This document shows positions 15,746 through 24,735 of a stretch of 64,000 bases of DNA, piece by piece; the stretch's first letter is position 1; every line of letters begins with the position of its first letter. The DNA is taken from positions 1 to 64,000 of the forward strand of contig NZ_JAGSCS010000002.1 in assembly GCF_018128025.1 (NCBI RefSeq), in the 5' to 3' direction. The notes under the pieces were generated by a model. The model was not told the origin of the DNA, did not search any database, and saw only the letters and a list, made by a program, of their open reading frames with translations. Position numbers and translations under genes: made by a program. The DNA is from Proteiniclasticum sediminis. Lineage in GTDB: Bacteria > Bacillota > Clostridia > Clostridiales > Clostridiaceae.

Positions 15746-17389
15746 TTGAAGAAAATCATTGCTCTCATCGCCGTTTCCATCCTGTCCCTGGGGATCTTCG
15801 CCGGCTGTCAAAAGGCTGCGACCCCCGCTGAAACTCCCGCCGAGACCCCAGCAGAAACCCCTGGAGAAGTCTCCGACGGAACCCTGCTCCTGGCAGAAGC
15901 CCAGACCGCTGAAAACTCCGGCCGATTCCCCTATGTGTGGGTTAACCGCGGCGGTATCGTGAACCTCATGATGTACCGCTCCCTGTTCCTGGCAGATCCC
16001 ACCCTGACCAAAGTGGAACCGGATCTGGCCGAGTCCTTCAAACTCTCCGATGACGGCCTCACCCTCACCGTGGTCATGAAGGACGGACTCAAGTGGTCCG
16101 ACGGCGAAGCCCTCACCGCAGAGGACGTAAAGTTCAGCATCGCCACCAACCTGAAAGCATCCCAGTCCAGCGGCATCTACACCAACGCCTTCTCCAACAT
16201 CAAGGGAGCCAAGGCCTGGAAAGAAGGAGCCGCAGACCTGGAAGGTGTGAAGGTCGACGGAAAGACCATCACCATCACCCTGGACGCCGTCACCGGAAAC
16301 CTGGTGAACGTTCTCGGCCAGTTCGTTATCCTGCCCAAGCATAAGTTGGAAAACGCCAATCCCCTGGAAATCCACAACGATGCTTTCTGGAAGAGCCCTG
16401 TAACCAGTGGTATGTATAAAGTGGGCGAAGTGGTGGAAAACAACTACTACACCTTAGTACCCAGCGAAAACTATGAAGGCACTGCCCCCAAGATCCAGAA
16501 GATCCAGGTGAACTTTATCAACGATCTTGTCGCCGCCGCCCAGGCTGGAAAGAGCGACTTCATCACCACCAACGTCTCCGGACAGATCTCCGAATATAAT
16601 AAGATTAAGAGCTTCAAGCAGTATCCCGTAGACATTCTCTTCTACCGCTACCTGGTGGCCAACATCAAGGACACCGAAGGTAAGGTCAACGAGAAGATTT
16701 CCGACAAGCGTGTCCGCGAAGCCATCCTCTACGCCGTAGACCGCAAGACCCTGGCCGAATCCCTCTACCCAGAACTGGCTGCTCTCTCCAACACCGGCGT
16801 ACCCTCTGGCCTGGGCACCTACCTGAAGGGTGCAGAAGACTATGCCTACAACCCGGAAAAAGCCAAGGAACTCCTGAAGGAAGCCGGCTTCGACTTCAAC
16901 CAGACCCTGAAGATCCGTTACTACTATAATGACCAGACCTCCATCGACTTCATGGATGCTGTGGCCTTCTACCTGAACGAAGTCGGCATCAAGACTGACG
17001 TCATGGCCTTCCAGAACGACGCCACCACCGAGCTCTACAAGACCAAGGATTATGACTTTGCCCTGAAGGGACTCTCCGCCTTCGGTTACGAAGAGTGGTA
17101 CGGCGAGTACAAGTCCACCCAGGCCAACTTCAAGAACATCCTGGGCGGAGACACCACCTTTGATGCACTGATCAACAAGCTGGTGGCCACGGCCGATCCC
17201 GCAGAAAGAGCTTCCATTCTCCAGGACCTCCAGAAGCTGGAGCAGGAGAACCTGTTCAAGGTTCCGTTCTTCAACCTGAAGCAGATGATCTACGTCAACA
17301 ATGACAAGGTGGTCATCCCTGCAGGCGTGGAATTCGGAAACCCCTGGTACAACTACGACATGCAGTTTGAGAACTGGACCGTGAAGTAA
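15746..17389 (+). CDS. family 5 solute-binding lipoprotein, probable sialic acid/sialoside receptor
   Basis: The 547-residue protein has a lipoprotein signal with FAGC and lipid cysteine 21, then a low-complexity linker with repeated ETPA units. A complete SBP_bac_5 (peptide/nickel type) fold follows: LAESFKLSDDGLTLTVVMKD, DGEALTAEDVKFSI, and RVREAILYAVDRKTLA. The start is TTG at 15746 behind AAGGAGG at 15731-15737. Some Bacillota use family 5 binding proteins (SatA type) for sialic acid, and the position directly after nanE and before two permease and two ATPase genes supports that role. A larger sialylated oligosaccharide is also possible, because the operon sialidase appears cytoplasmic. 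Confidence 0.85.
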   Translation: MKKIIALIAVSILSLGIFAGCQKAATPAETPAETPAETPGEVSDGTLLLAEAQTAENSGRFPYVWVNRGGIVNLMMYRSLFLADPTLTKVEPDLAESFKLSDDGLTLTVVMKDGLKWSDGEALTAEDVKFSIATNLKASQSSGIYTNAFSNIKGAKAWKEGAADLEGVKVDGKTITITLDAVTGNLVNVLGQFVILPKHKLENANPLEIHNDAFWKSPVTSGMYKVGEVVENNYYTLVPSENYEGTAPKIQKIQVNFINDLVAAAQAGKSDFITTNVSGQISEYNKIKSFKQYPVDILFYRYLVANIKDTEGKVNEKISDKRVREAILYAVDRKTLAESLYPELAALSNTGVPSGLGTYLKGAEDYAYNPEKAKELLKEAGFDFNQTLKIRYYYNDQTSIDFMDAVAFYLNEVGIKTDVMAFQNDATTELYKTKDYDFALKGLSAFGYEEWYGEYKSTQANFKNILGGDTTFDALINKLVATADPAERASILQDLQKLEQENLFKVPFFNLKQMIYVNNDKVVIPAGVEFGNPWYNYDMQFENWTVK

Positions 17390-17425
17390 TCAAGGCGGCC
17401 ATTCTCCACAAGTAAATGGAATGAA

Positions 17426-17461
17426 GTGAATAACGGTATGTACCCCCATACCGTTTTTCAC
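17426..17461 (+). terminator. intercistronic hairpin / attenuator after the binding protein gene
   Basis: GTGAA-T-AACGGTATG pairs with CATACCGTT-T-TTCAC, a 14-bp stem with one T-T mismatch and a six-base loop. It probably lowers read-through or protects the upstream mRNA end, giving more binding protein than permease. Confidence 0.6.
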
Positions 17462-17549
17462 TGTCATTCGTCTGGATATAGGGGATCGCCCCAGGGCTGT
17501 ACCCAGACTAATGACACGCTGAATGAGGAAAGAAAAGGAAGGGAATAAG

Positions 17550-18503
17550 ATGCTGAAATTTATCATCAAGAAACTGCTGTTTATGATCCCGATGCTCATC
17601 GTGATCAGCGCCCTGGTGTTTTTCGGAATGGAGCTTACGGGTACCGATCCCATCAACTATATGGTATCGCCGGACATGGCCGCCAACGCCGCCAACATTG
17701 AAGCCCTGCGCGAAAGCCTAGGCCTCAACGATCCCGCGTTCATCCGCTACTTCCGCTGGCTGGGCGACATCCTCCAGGGAAAATTCGGCTACAGCATCAT
17801 CAACGGCCAGTCCATCCTGGACATCCTAAAGAGCCGTCTGCCCGCCACCTTTGAGCTGGCCTTCGGGTCCCTCATCCTCTCCACCATCTTAGGCATTGGC
17901 CTCGGCCTCCTGGCCGCCATCAAGCAGAACAGCATCGTGGACTACCTGGCCCGCATCGTCGGTGTCATCGGCGTCTCCGTACCCCAGTTCTTCTTCGGCA
18001 TCGTGGTCCTCATGATCTTCGCCGTACGGCTGGATCTTCTCCCCATCGGGGGGAGAATCCCCCCCGGAAGTACGGGCTTCGTCTCAAGAATCCCCAATCT
18101 CATCCTCCCCATGTTCACCATGGCCATATCCATGACCGCCACGCTCCTTCGGTACACCCGAAATTCCATGCTGGATGTCATGAATAAGGACTACATCAAG
18201 ACCGCCCGCAGCAAGGGCATCCCTGAGTGGAAGGTTTACCTCAAGCACGCCTTCCGGAACGCCCTTCGGCCCACCTTGGTCATCCTGGCTTTCCGTCTGC
18301 CCATGCTCATCGGCGGCTCCGTGGTCATCGAGTCCGTCTTCTCCTGGCCCGGCATCGGTTCTACCATCCTGGGCGCCGTATCCGCAGGAGACTACCCCGT
18401 GATCATGATCACCACCATGCTCATCGCCGCCTCCATCTTGGCAGCCAGCTTCCTGGTGGACGTCATCACGGCAGCACTGGATCCCCGCGTGCGGCTGGAT
18501 TAG
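17550..18503 (+). CDS. ABC permease subunit 1, DppB/SatB type
   Basis: This 317-residue BPD_transp_1 permease has an N-terminal transmembrane helix, a periplasmic loop and five further helices. The family motif near the C-terminus reads RNALRPTLVILAFRLPMLIG, followed by VIESVFSWPGIGS. The ATG at 17550 follows AAGGAAGGG at a spacing of six; an upstream in-frame ATG at 17523 has a weaker site. It pairs with the next gene to form the channel for the putative sialic acid transporter. Confidence 0.9.
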   Translation: MLKFIIKKLLFMIPMLIVISALVFFGMELTGTDPINYMVSPDMAANAANIEALRESLGLNDPAFIRYFRWLGDILQGKFGYSIINGQSILDILKSRLPATFELAFGSLILSTILGIGLGLLAAIKQNSIVDYLARIVGVIGVSVPQFFFGIVVLMIFAVRLDLLPIGGRIPPGSTGFVSRIPNLILPMFTMAISMTATLLRYTRNSMLDVMNKDYIKTARSKGIPEWKVYLKHAFRNALRPTLVILAFRLPMLIGGSVVIESVFSWPGIGSTILGAVSAGDYPVIMITTMLIAASILAASFLVDVITAALDPRVRLD

Positions 18504-18516
18504 GAAAGGAGAACCC

Positions 18517-19383
18517 ATGGAGAATACAAAACAGATTAAATCAAGCATTCTAAAACAGAATCTCGAAAAGTTCGTCCGAAACCGGCTGGCCATGTTTGGC
18601 CTCCTCATGGTGGGACTCATCGTCCTCACCGCCGTCTTCGCCCCCCTCATCACGAAGTATGACCCGGTGAAGATCGACATGACGAGCATCGGAAAAGCCC
18701 CGTCCTCGGCCCATCTCTTCGGCACCGACAAGCTGGGCCGCGACGTCTTCAGCCGCGTCCTCTACGGCGGACGGATCTCCATCCTGGTGGGCTTCATCGG
18801 CTCCATCATGGGCTCCCTCATCGGCATGGTCCTGGGCTGCATCGCCGGCTACTTCGGCGGGAAGATCGATTCCCTCCTCATCCGCATCTCCGAGATCTTC
18901 CAGACCTTCCCCCAGATGATCCTCATCCTCATCATGGTGAGCATCCTGGGCCAGGGTGTGGGAAACCTCATCTTCATCTTCTCCATCACGGGCTGGATGA
19001 CCACCTTCCGCATGATCCGCAATGAGTTCCTCACCCTTAGGGAAGAAACCTTCGTGGAAGTGTCCAAGGCCTTCGGCATCAGCGATGTGTCCATCATGTT
19101 CCGGCAGATCCTGCCCAACACCTTTTCCCCCATCATCGTGGCCACCACCATCAACATCGCGGGATTCATCCTGGCTGAAGCAGGACTCTCCTACATCGGT
19201 CTGGGCGTCCCCTCATCGGTACCCACCTGGGGCAACATCCTCAACGCCGCCAAGACCATCGACATCATCGTGAACAACTGGTGGCTCTGGCTCCTGCCGG
19301 GACTCATCCTGTCCTTCTTCGTCCTGGCCATCAACTTTCTGGGCGACGGACTCCGGGATGTTCTGGATCCCAAACAGCTGTAG
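18517..19383 (+). CDS. ABC permease subunit 2, DppC/SatC type
   Basis: This 288-residue permease has the DppC N-terminal region (FVRNRLAMFGLLMVGLIVL). The short sequence HLFGTDKLGRDVFSRVLYGG, typical of this subunit class, precedes the core domain, and the coupling-loop segment EVSKAFGISDVSIMFRQILP is present. The ribosome binding site is AAAGGAG. The C-terminus ends GDGLRDVLDPK as usual. It works with the permease at 17550. Confidence 0.92.
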   Translation: MENTKQIKSSILKQNLEKFVRNRLAMFGLLMVGLIVLTAVFAPLITKYDPVKIDMTSIGKAPSSAHLFGTDKLGRDVFSRVLYGGRISILVGFIGSIMGSLIGMVLGCIAGYFGGKIDSLLIRISEIFQTFPQMILILIMVSILGQGVGNLIFIFSITGWMTTFRMIRNEFLTLREETFVEVSKAFGISDVSIMFRQILPNTFSPIIVATTINIAGFILAEAGLSYIGLGVPSSVPTWGNILNAAKTIDIIVNNWWLWLLPGLILSFFVLAINFLGDGLRDVLDPKQL

Positions 19384-19392
19384 GAGGAACAA

Positions 19393-20400
19393 ATGGAAAA
19401 AGAATTAATTTTGGAAGTCAAAAACCTCCACACCAGTTTTAAGACCGGCAAAGGAGAAATCAATATCGTCAAGGACGTGTCCTTCAACCTCCACCGGGGG
19501 GAAACCCTGGCGGTGGTGGGGGAGTCCGGATGCGGAAAAAGCGTCACCGTCCACTCCATCATGCAGCTCCTTCCCGCCAATGGCTACATCAAAGGCGGCG
19601 AGGTAAACTACTATGACGGAAAGGGCAAGGAAACCATCAGTGCCCACAAGAAGAACGGCAAAGCCATGCGCAGCATCCGCGGCGCCAAGATCGGCATGGT
19701 GTTCCAGGACCCCATGAGTTCCCTGAACCCGGTGTACACCGTGGGTAGCCAGATCATCGAAAGCCTTCGTCAGCACCGGAAGTTAAGCAAAGCCGAGGCC
19801 ATGAAGATGGCCCTGGAGATGCTGAAAAAGCTGGGCATTCCCGATCCGGAGAAGCGGATCAATGATTATCCCCACCAGTTCTCCGGAGGCATGAAGCAGC
19901 GCGTGGTCATCGCCATCGCCATGATCTGTAACCCCGACATCATCATCGCCGACGAACCCACCACCGCCCTGGACGTCACCATCCAGGCCCAGATCATGGA
20001 ACTCATGAAGAGCCTCCAGGTGAACGACAACAAGTCCATCATCCTCATCACCCACAACATGGGTCTGGTGGCAGAAATGGCCGATCAGGTGGCCGTCATG
20101 TACATGGGCCGCGTGGTGGAATACGGGAAGATCAACGATATCTTTGAAAACCCCTCTCACCCCTATACCTCAGCCCTCTTAAAGTCTGTACCGGTCCTCG
20201 GCATGGACAAGAGCCAGGAACTGGTGACCATCCCCGGTTCCACCCCCAGCCCCGTGGGCCTCAAGCCCGGCTGCGAGTTCGCCGACCGGTGCCCCCATGC
20301 CAAAGAGGAGTGCCGCGGTAAGGACATCCCCAATTTTGAAATCACCCCCGGACACCACGTCCGGTGCATACTCTTCAATGACCACCAGGAGGTTCGATAA
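19393..20400 (+). CDS. ABC ATPase subunit, DppD/OppD type
   Basis: In this 335-residue ATPase I see Walker A GESGCGKSV (about 38-46), the signature FSGGMKQRV, Walker B IIIADEPTTALDV, and the switch histidine in LITHNMG. The C-terminal extension has the cysteine-containing oligopeptide-transporter motif ADRCPHAKEEC. The start follows TAGGAGGAACAA. It forms a heterodimer with the next gene product to drive the importer. Confidence 0.93.
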   Translation: MEKELILEVKNLHTSFKTGKGEINIVKDVSFNLHRGETLAVVGESGCGKSVTVHSIMQLLPANGYIKGGEVNYYDGKGKETISAHKKNGKAMRSIRGAKIGMVFQDPMSSLNPVYTVGSQIIESLRQHRKLSKAEAMKMALEMLKKLGIPDPEKRINDYPHQFSGGMKQRVVIAIAMICNPDIIIADEPTTALDVTIQAQIMELMKSLQVNDNKSIILITHNMGLVAEMADQVAVMYMGRVVEYGKINDIFENPSHPYTSALLKSVPVLGMDKSQELVTIPGSTPSPVGLKPGCEFADRCPHAKEECRGKDIPNFEITPGHHVRCILFNDHQEVR

Positions 20401-20401
20401 C

Positions 20402-21415
20402 ATGGAAAACCAAAAAGAAATTCTCTATGAAGTGAAGAACCTCAAAACCCATTTTCCCATTAAAGAAGGCTTCTTCAACAAGGTTACCGGCCATGTGAAG
20501 GCCGTGGACAATGTCTCTTTAGAGATCTACCGGGGCGAGACCCTAGGCATCGTAGGCGAATCCGGCTGCGGCAAGACCACCTTGGGCAAGACCCTCATGA
20601 TGCTCCAGAAGCCCACGGAAGGGGAACTGATCTACCATGTGGATGGCCAAGAGAAGGACCTCACCAAGGTGAGCAAGGAAGAGCTCTTTAACTTCCGCAA
20701 AAAGGTCCAGATGGTCTTCCAGGACCCCTACAGTTCCTTAAACCCTTTAAAGAACATCTACGAGGCCTTCGAGGAACCCCTGAAGGTCCATGGCTACAAG
20801 ACCAAAGCCGAACGGGAAACCATCATGCAAAAAGTAGTCCAGATGGTGAACCTTCTGCCCGAATATCTCTACCGCTATCCCCATGAGTTCTCCGGGGGCC
20901 AGCGCCAAAGGCTCTGCATCGCCCGAGTCCTTCAGCTGAGTCCCGAGCTCATCATCTTCGATGAGCCGGTGTCCGCCTTGGACGTGTCCATCCAGGCCCA
21001 GGTACTGAACCTGGTGCGGGAACTCCAGAAGGAGCTGAACCTCACCTACGTCTTCATCGCCCATGACCTGTCCGTGGTGCAGTACATGTCCGATCGAATC
21101 ATCGTCATGTACCTGGGGAAGATCGTGGAAATTGCCGAGTCCAATGAGCTGGTCATGAACAGCCTGCACCCCTACACCAGTGCCCTTTTATCTGCAGTCC
21201 CCGTCCCCGAAGTGGGCGGCAAGATGCAGCGGATTATCCTGGAAGGGGATGTGCCCAGCCCCATCAACAAGCCCAGCGGCTGCCCCTTTAGAAACCGCTG
21301 CCGCTATGCCATGGACATCTGTGCAAAAGAAGAGCCAGTACTCCTGAAAAAGGAGAACGGCCATCAGGTGGCCTGCCACCTCTATGACCCCACGAAAGGA
21401 GATCGACATGCATAA
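20402..21415 (+). CDS. ABC ATPase subunit, DppF/OppF type
   Basis: The 337-residue ATPase starts at ATG 20402, nine bases after AGGAGG; an overlapping in-frame extension upstream is a reading artefact. It shows Walker A GESGCGKTT, the signature FSGGQRQRL, Walker B LIIFDEPVSALDVSIQAQV and the switch region FIAHDLSVV. The C-terminal cysteine motif is CPFRNRCRYAMDIC. Its stop overlaps the start of the beta-propeller gene by eight bases. Together with the product of the gene at 19393 it powers uptake. Confidence 0.93.
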   Translation: MENQKEILYEVKNLKTHFPIKEGFFNKVTGHVKAVDNVSLEIYRGETLGIVGESGCGKTTLGKTLMMLQKPTEGELIYHVDGQEKDLTKVSKEELFNFRKKVQMVFQDPYSSLNPLKNIYEAFEEPLKVHGYKTKAERETIMQKVVQMVNLLPEYLYRYPHEFSGGQRQRLCIARVLQLSPELIIFDEPVSALDVSIQAQVLNLVRELQKELNLTYVFIAHDLSVVQYMSDRIIVMYLGKIVEIAESNELVMNSLHPYTSALLSAVPVPEVGGKMQRIILEGDVPSPINKPSGCPFRNRCRYAMDICAKEEPVLLKKENGHQVACHLYDPTKGDRHA

Positions 21416-22829
21416 GTTTCTGTTTCTTGACCACGGCGTGTTCAACGGATTTTTGATGAGCAATGCCAAACTCCATGCCCACCCGGTGATCAAAGACAAG
21501 GAAAACGGCGTCCTCTTCACCGAAGAGTTCTTTAAAACCCCGGCGAAGCCGTGGGAAGTGCGCTATGACAACGGCTATCCCAATGTGATCTATGATCCGG
21601 AAGAAAAAATCTACCGCTGCTACTATACCCTGTTTCTTCGGGATGACCATTCGGCCAATACTTCCCTGGAAGAGCGTAAAACCAGCACCTATCACCCCGC
21701 CAGCGGTCGGGTCACGGGCTGCTGCTATGCCGAGAGTAAAGACGGTATCCACTGGGTGAAGCCAAACCTAGGCCTGGTGGAGTATCTGGGCACCAAGGAA
21801 AACAACATCCTGTTCCGAAGGGCCCACGGCACCGGCGTCTTCTATGATAAACTGGAGAAGGATCCCGCTAAGCGCTACAAGCTCATCACGAAAGTGGATT
21901 ACTCCCATGACCGACACTTCATGGTCACGGCCTTCTCCGCCGACGGCATCCATTTCTCCGAGTTCCACGAATGGCCGGAGCACAACCCCCAGGCGGACAC
22001 CCATAACTTCGCCTTCCGGGATGAGCGCACAGGAAAATTCATCCTCATCACCCGGATCTGGAAGAACAGTCTGCGCATTGTGGCCAAGTGCGAAAGCGAG
22101 GACTTTATCAACTGGAGCGCCCCCGTGGAAATCGCCCGGGGATGGGGCTTCGAGAATGAAATCTACAGCATGCCCGTATTCCAGTATGAGAAGCTCTATC
22201 TGGGTCTGGCCTCCATCTACCACGAAGGAGACCAGGGAGCCGAGAACTTTGACCGGGTGGATGTTCAGCTCATGGCCTCCACGACGTTAGACGCCTGGGA
22301 AAAGATCGGCGACGAGTACTTCATCCCCCGGGGTGAAGGAAAGTACGGCGACGGCGAATTTGACAACGGCTGCATTTACGCCTCCATCCCCGTGGAAGAG
22401 GATGGAAAGCTCTGGTTCTACTACCTGGGCGGCAACGGCCAGCACACGAACTTCCGGGAAACCTCTTTAGGCCGGGGTTATGTGCCCAAGGACAAGCTGG
22501 CCTACTACGCCGCTAAAAGAAGCGGGGAAGAGGCCCTCCTCACCACCCGCATGGTGAACTTCTATGGGGATACCTTTAGGATCCTGGCGGATCTGGAGGA
22601 AGGCGGCCATGTCACCGTGGCCCTCAAGACCCCCAGGGGAGAGACCATGCCGGGCTTTGACCATGGGGATATGCGCCTCACCGAAAATAACGGGTGGTAC
22701 GACATCTCCTACGAGAATCACAGCCTGTGGGAACAAGAAAGCAAGACCCTCATTCTGGAAATACGCTTCCAGGGGGCAAAACTCTATGCATTTGAAGGGG
22801 AACTGGATCTCATCCGGGCCCGGTATTAA
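21408..22829 (+). CDS. glycosidase-like beta-propeller enzyme, unknown specificity
   Basis: The 473-residue protein has repeated short beta-strand blocks of the five-bladed propeller type seen in GH32/43/130-like enzymes. Examples are YDNGYPNVIYDPEEKIYRCY, YAESKDGIHWVKPNLGLVEY, FSADGIHFSEFHEWPEHNPQ, and NCxxDx-like acidic loops such as DTHNFAFRDERTGKF. No signal peptide is present, so it should act in the cytoplasm. It starts at ATG 21408 behind AAAGGAG and overlaps the ATPase gene. Its place between the transporter and nanA points to processing of an imported sialylated or acylated sugar. I cannot assign a numbered GH family. Confidence 0.6.
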   Translation: MHKFLFLDHGVFNGFLMSNAKLHAHPVIKDKENGVLFTEEFFKTPAKPWEVRYDNGYPNVIYDPEEKIYRCYYTLFLRDDHSANTSLEERKTSTYHPASGRVTGCCYAESKDGIHWVKPNLGLVEYLGTKENNILFRRAHGTGVFYDKLEKDPAKRYKLITKVDYSHDRHFMVTAFSADGIHFSEFHEWPEHNPQADTHNFAFRDERTGKFILITRIWKNSLRIVAKCESEDFINWSAPVEIARGWGFENEIYSMPVFQYEKLYLGLASIYHEGDQGAENFDRVDVQLMASTTLDAWEKIGDEYFIPRGEGKYGDGEFDNGCIYASIPVEEDGKLWFYYLGGNGQHTNFRETSLGRGYVPKDKLAYYAAKRSGEEALLTTRMVNFYGDTFRILADLEEGGHVTVALKTPRGETMPGFDHGDMRLTENNGWYDISYENHSLWEQESKTLILEIRFQGAKLYAFEGELDLIRARY

Positions 22830-22849
22830 GATTTAAGGAGACGATGATC

Positions 22850-23779
22850 ATGGCAAAATTTAGCTACGAGGAGATCAAGGGCGTCATTCCCGCCCTCATT
22901 ACTCCCTTTGACCACGAGGAAAATTTTGATGAGATGCGCATGCGCAAAACCGTAAACTGGCTTCTGGAGGAAGGGGTTCATGGCTTCTACCTCACAGGAT
23001 CCACGGGGGAAGGCTTCCTCATGACCCCGGAAGAGCGAAAGGTCGTGGTGGAGGTCGTAGTGGACGAAGTGAAGGGGAGAGTTCCCGTCATTGTCCATGT
23101 GGGCGCCATCGGCACCAAGATCTCCATCGATTTGGCGAAGCATGCGGAAAAGGCCGGCGCCGACGCCGTGTCCTCCGTGCCGCCCTTCTACTGGAGATTC
23201 AGCGACGATGCCATCTTCCAGTACTATGAGGACCTGGCCACGGCCACCAGTCTTCCCATGATCATCTACAATGTGCCCTTAGCCGGACTCTTCGGCTTTG
23301 ACTTCATCAAGCGTCTATCCGGAATCCCCCATGTCCATGGGGTGAAGTACACCGCCTACACCCATCAGGACATCCATAAGGCCAAGGCTCAGATCGGCAA
23401 AGACTTCATGGTCTACTCCGGCGCCGACGAAATGGCCGTCAGCGGCATCCTCAACGAAGCCGACGGCATCATTGGATCCTTCTACTCCATGCTTCCCGAT
23501 GTCTTCGTGAACATCTACGACCATGTAAAGAAGGAAGAGTTCAAGGAAGCCCAGCGGCTCCAGAAGATCGCCGTGGACATCATCGAAGCCTCCCTGAAGT
23601 TCGACTACTACGCCGTCATCAAGGTGGCCATGAAGTGGATGGGCATGGATGCCGGCTATGTGAGACGGCCCTTCAGAAACCTCACCGCCGAGCAGGAAGA
23701 AGCCGTGAAGGCCAGCTACCGGGAAATCCGCGACCGTTACCAGGCCACCGACATCAAAGTCCTCAATGCCCTGGATTAA
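22850..23779 (+). CDS. nanA: N-acetylneuraminate lyase
   Basis: NanA splits N-acetylneuraminate into ManNAc and pyruvate. The 309-residue DHDPS-family barrel carries the pyruvate-binding GSTGEGF motif, the YNVP tyrosine region and the Schiff-base lysine in GVKYTAY, which is the NanA rather than DapA pattern. ATG 22850 sits nine bases after GGAG; ATG 22844 is only three bases away from it and is less likely. The context (nanE, nanK, sialidase) makes the assignment safe. A strong hairpin follows the gene. Confidence 0.93.
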   Translation: MAKFSYEEIKGVIPALITPFDHEENFDEMRMRKTVNWLLEEGVHGFYLTGSTGEGFLMTPEERKVVVEVVVDEVKGRVPVIVHVGAIGTKISIDLAKHAEKAGADAVSSVPPFYWRFSDDAIFQYYEDLATATSLPMIIYNVPLAGLFGFDFIKRLSGIPHVHGVKYTAYTHQDIHKAKAQIGKDFMVYSGADEMAVSGILNEADGIIGSFYSMLPDVFVNIYDHVKKEEFKEAQRLQKIAVDIIEASLKFDYYAVIKVAMKWMGMDAGYVRRPFRNLTAEQEEAVKASYREIRDRYQATDIKVLNALD

Positions 23780-23793
23780 GAAGCAGCAAAAGT

Positions 23794-23825
23794 ATGGCGT
23801 AAGGGGTACCCTTACGCCATTTTTC
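23794..23825 (+). terminator. hairpin between nanA and nanK
   Basis: A 12-bp perfect stem ATGGCGTAAGGG / CCCTTACGCCAT with a three-base loop is followed by TTTTTC. It looks like an intrinsic terminator inside the operon. Since nanK and later genes have no clear promoter, partial read-through (attenuation) is likely. Confidence 0.7.
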
Positions 23826-23838
23826 AAGGAGGAAGATC

Positions 23839-24735
23839 ATGAACATCCTGGCCGCAGATATCGGAGGAACCTCCATCAAGATCGCCTTGGTGGATGAACA
23901 AGGAAACATCACCCGCACCCAAGAAGTCCCCTCGGAAGGCAAAAGGGGAGGCCCCCAGGTCATGAAAAATCTTAAGGCTGCCCTGGACACCTATGAGGGC
24001 TATGAGGCCATAGGGATCAGCTCCGCCGGACAGGTGGACAGCGAAAAAGGGATGATCCGCTACGCCAATGAGAACATCCCCGGGTACACGGGGATGAAGA
24101 TTCGGGAAATCCTGGAGGAGCGCTACCATGTTCCCGTCAAAGTGGAAAATGACGTCAACGCCGCCGCATTAGGCGAAGCCCGGTTCGGGGCCGGTAAAAA
24201 CTACAGGGATTTTCTCTGTGTGACTCTCGGCACCGGTGTGGGCGGAGGCATCTTCATCGGCCACGAGCTCTACAAGGGCGCCGACGGCATTGCGGGAGAA
24301 CTGGGACATCTTACGCTGTATCCCCGGGGGAATCGCTGCGGCTGTGGACGCCTAGGCTGCTATGAGCAGTATGCCTCCACTAAAGCCCTGGTCCAGGTTG
24401 CCCAAGGAGTGGACCCTTCCATCAGCAGCGGCCGAGACCTCTTTCGGCGAATCGAAAACGGAAACCCAAGACTTAAGGAAGTCCTGGAGTCTTGGCTGGT
24501 GGATGTTGCCCTGGGGCTCTCCAGCCTCATCCATATCTTCAACCCCGAAGCCCTGATCCTCGGCGGCGGAGTTCTTGACCGCCCGGGGCTATTGGAGGAC
24601 ATTGAAAAGAAGGTCCGGGAAAACCTCATGGCCAGCTTCCAGGGGGTTGTCCTTCAAAAAGCGGCCTTAGGCAACCACGCCGGCCTCATGGGAGCCGCCT
24701 CCCTGCATCTTCCTTCGGAAGGAGCGGAAGCATGA
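23839..24735 (+). CDS. nanK: N-acetylmannosamine kinase, ROK family
   Basis: This 298-residue ROK kinase has the phosphate-1 motif AADIGGTSIKIALVD at the N-terminus, the catalytic region VENDVNAAALGEARFGAG, the glycine-rich TLGTGVGGGIF, and the ROK zinc site GCGRLGCYEQ. It would phosphorylate ManNAc from the NanA reaction to feed NanE. AAGGAGG precedes the ATG. The sialidase gene overlaps its stop by four bases. A glucokinase-type specificity is the alternative, but the context strongly favours ManNAc. Confidence 0.9.
   Translation: MNILAADIGGTSIKIALVDEQGNITRTQEVPSEGKRGGPQVMKNLKAALDTYEGYEAIGISSAGQVDSEKGMIRYANENIPGYTGMKIREILEERYHVPVKVENDVNAAALGEARFGAGKNYRDFLCVTLGTGVGGGIFIGHELYKGADGIAGELGHLTLYPRGNRCGCGRLGCYEQYASTKALVQVAQGVDPSISSGRDLFRRIENGNPRLKEVLESWLVDVALGLSSLIHIFNPEALILGGGVLDRPGLLEDIEKKVRENLMASFQGVVLQKAALGNHAGLMGAASLHLPSEGAEA

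Noticed and set aside
15743-16375. 210-residue minus-strand frame opposite the binding protein gene
   Set aside because: It mirrors codon bias of the real gene on the other strand, and shows no family or start signal.
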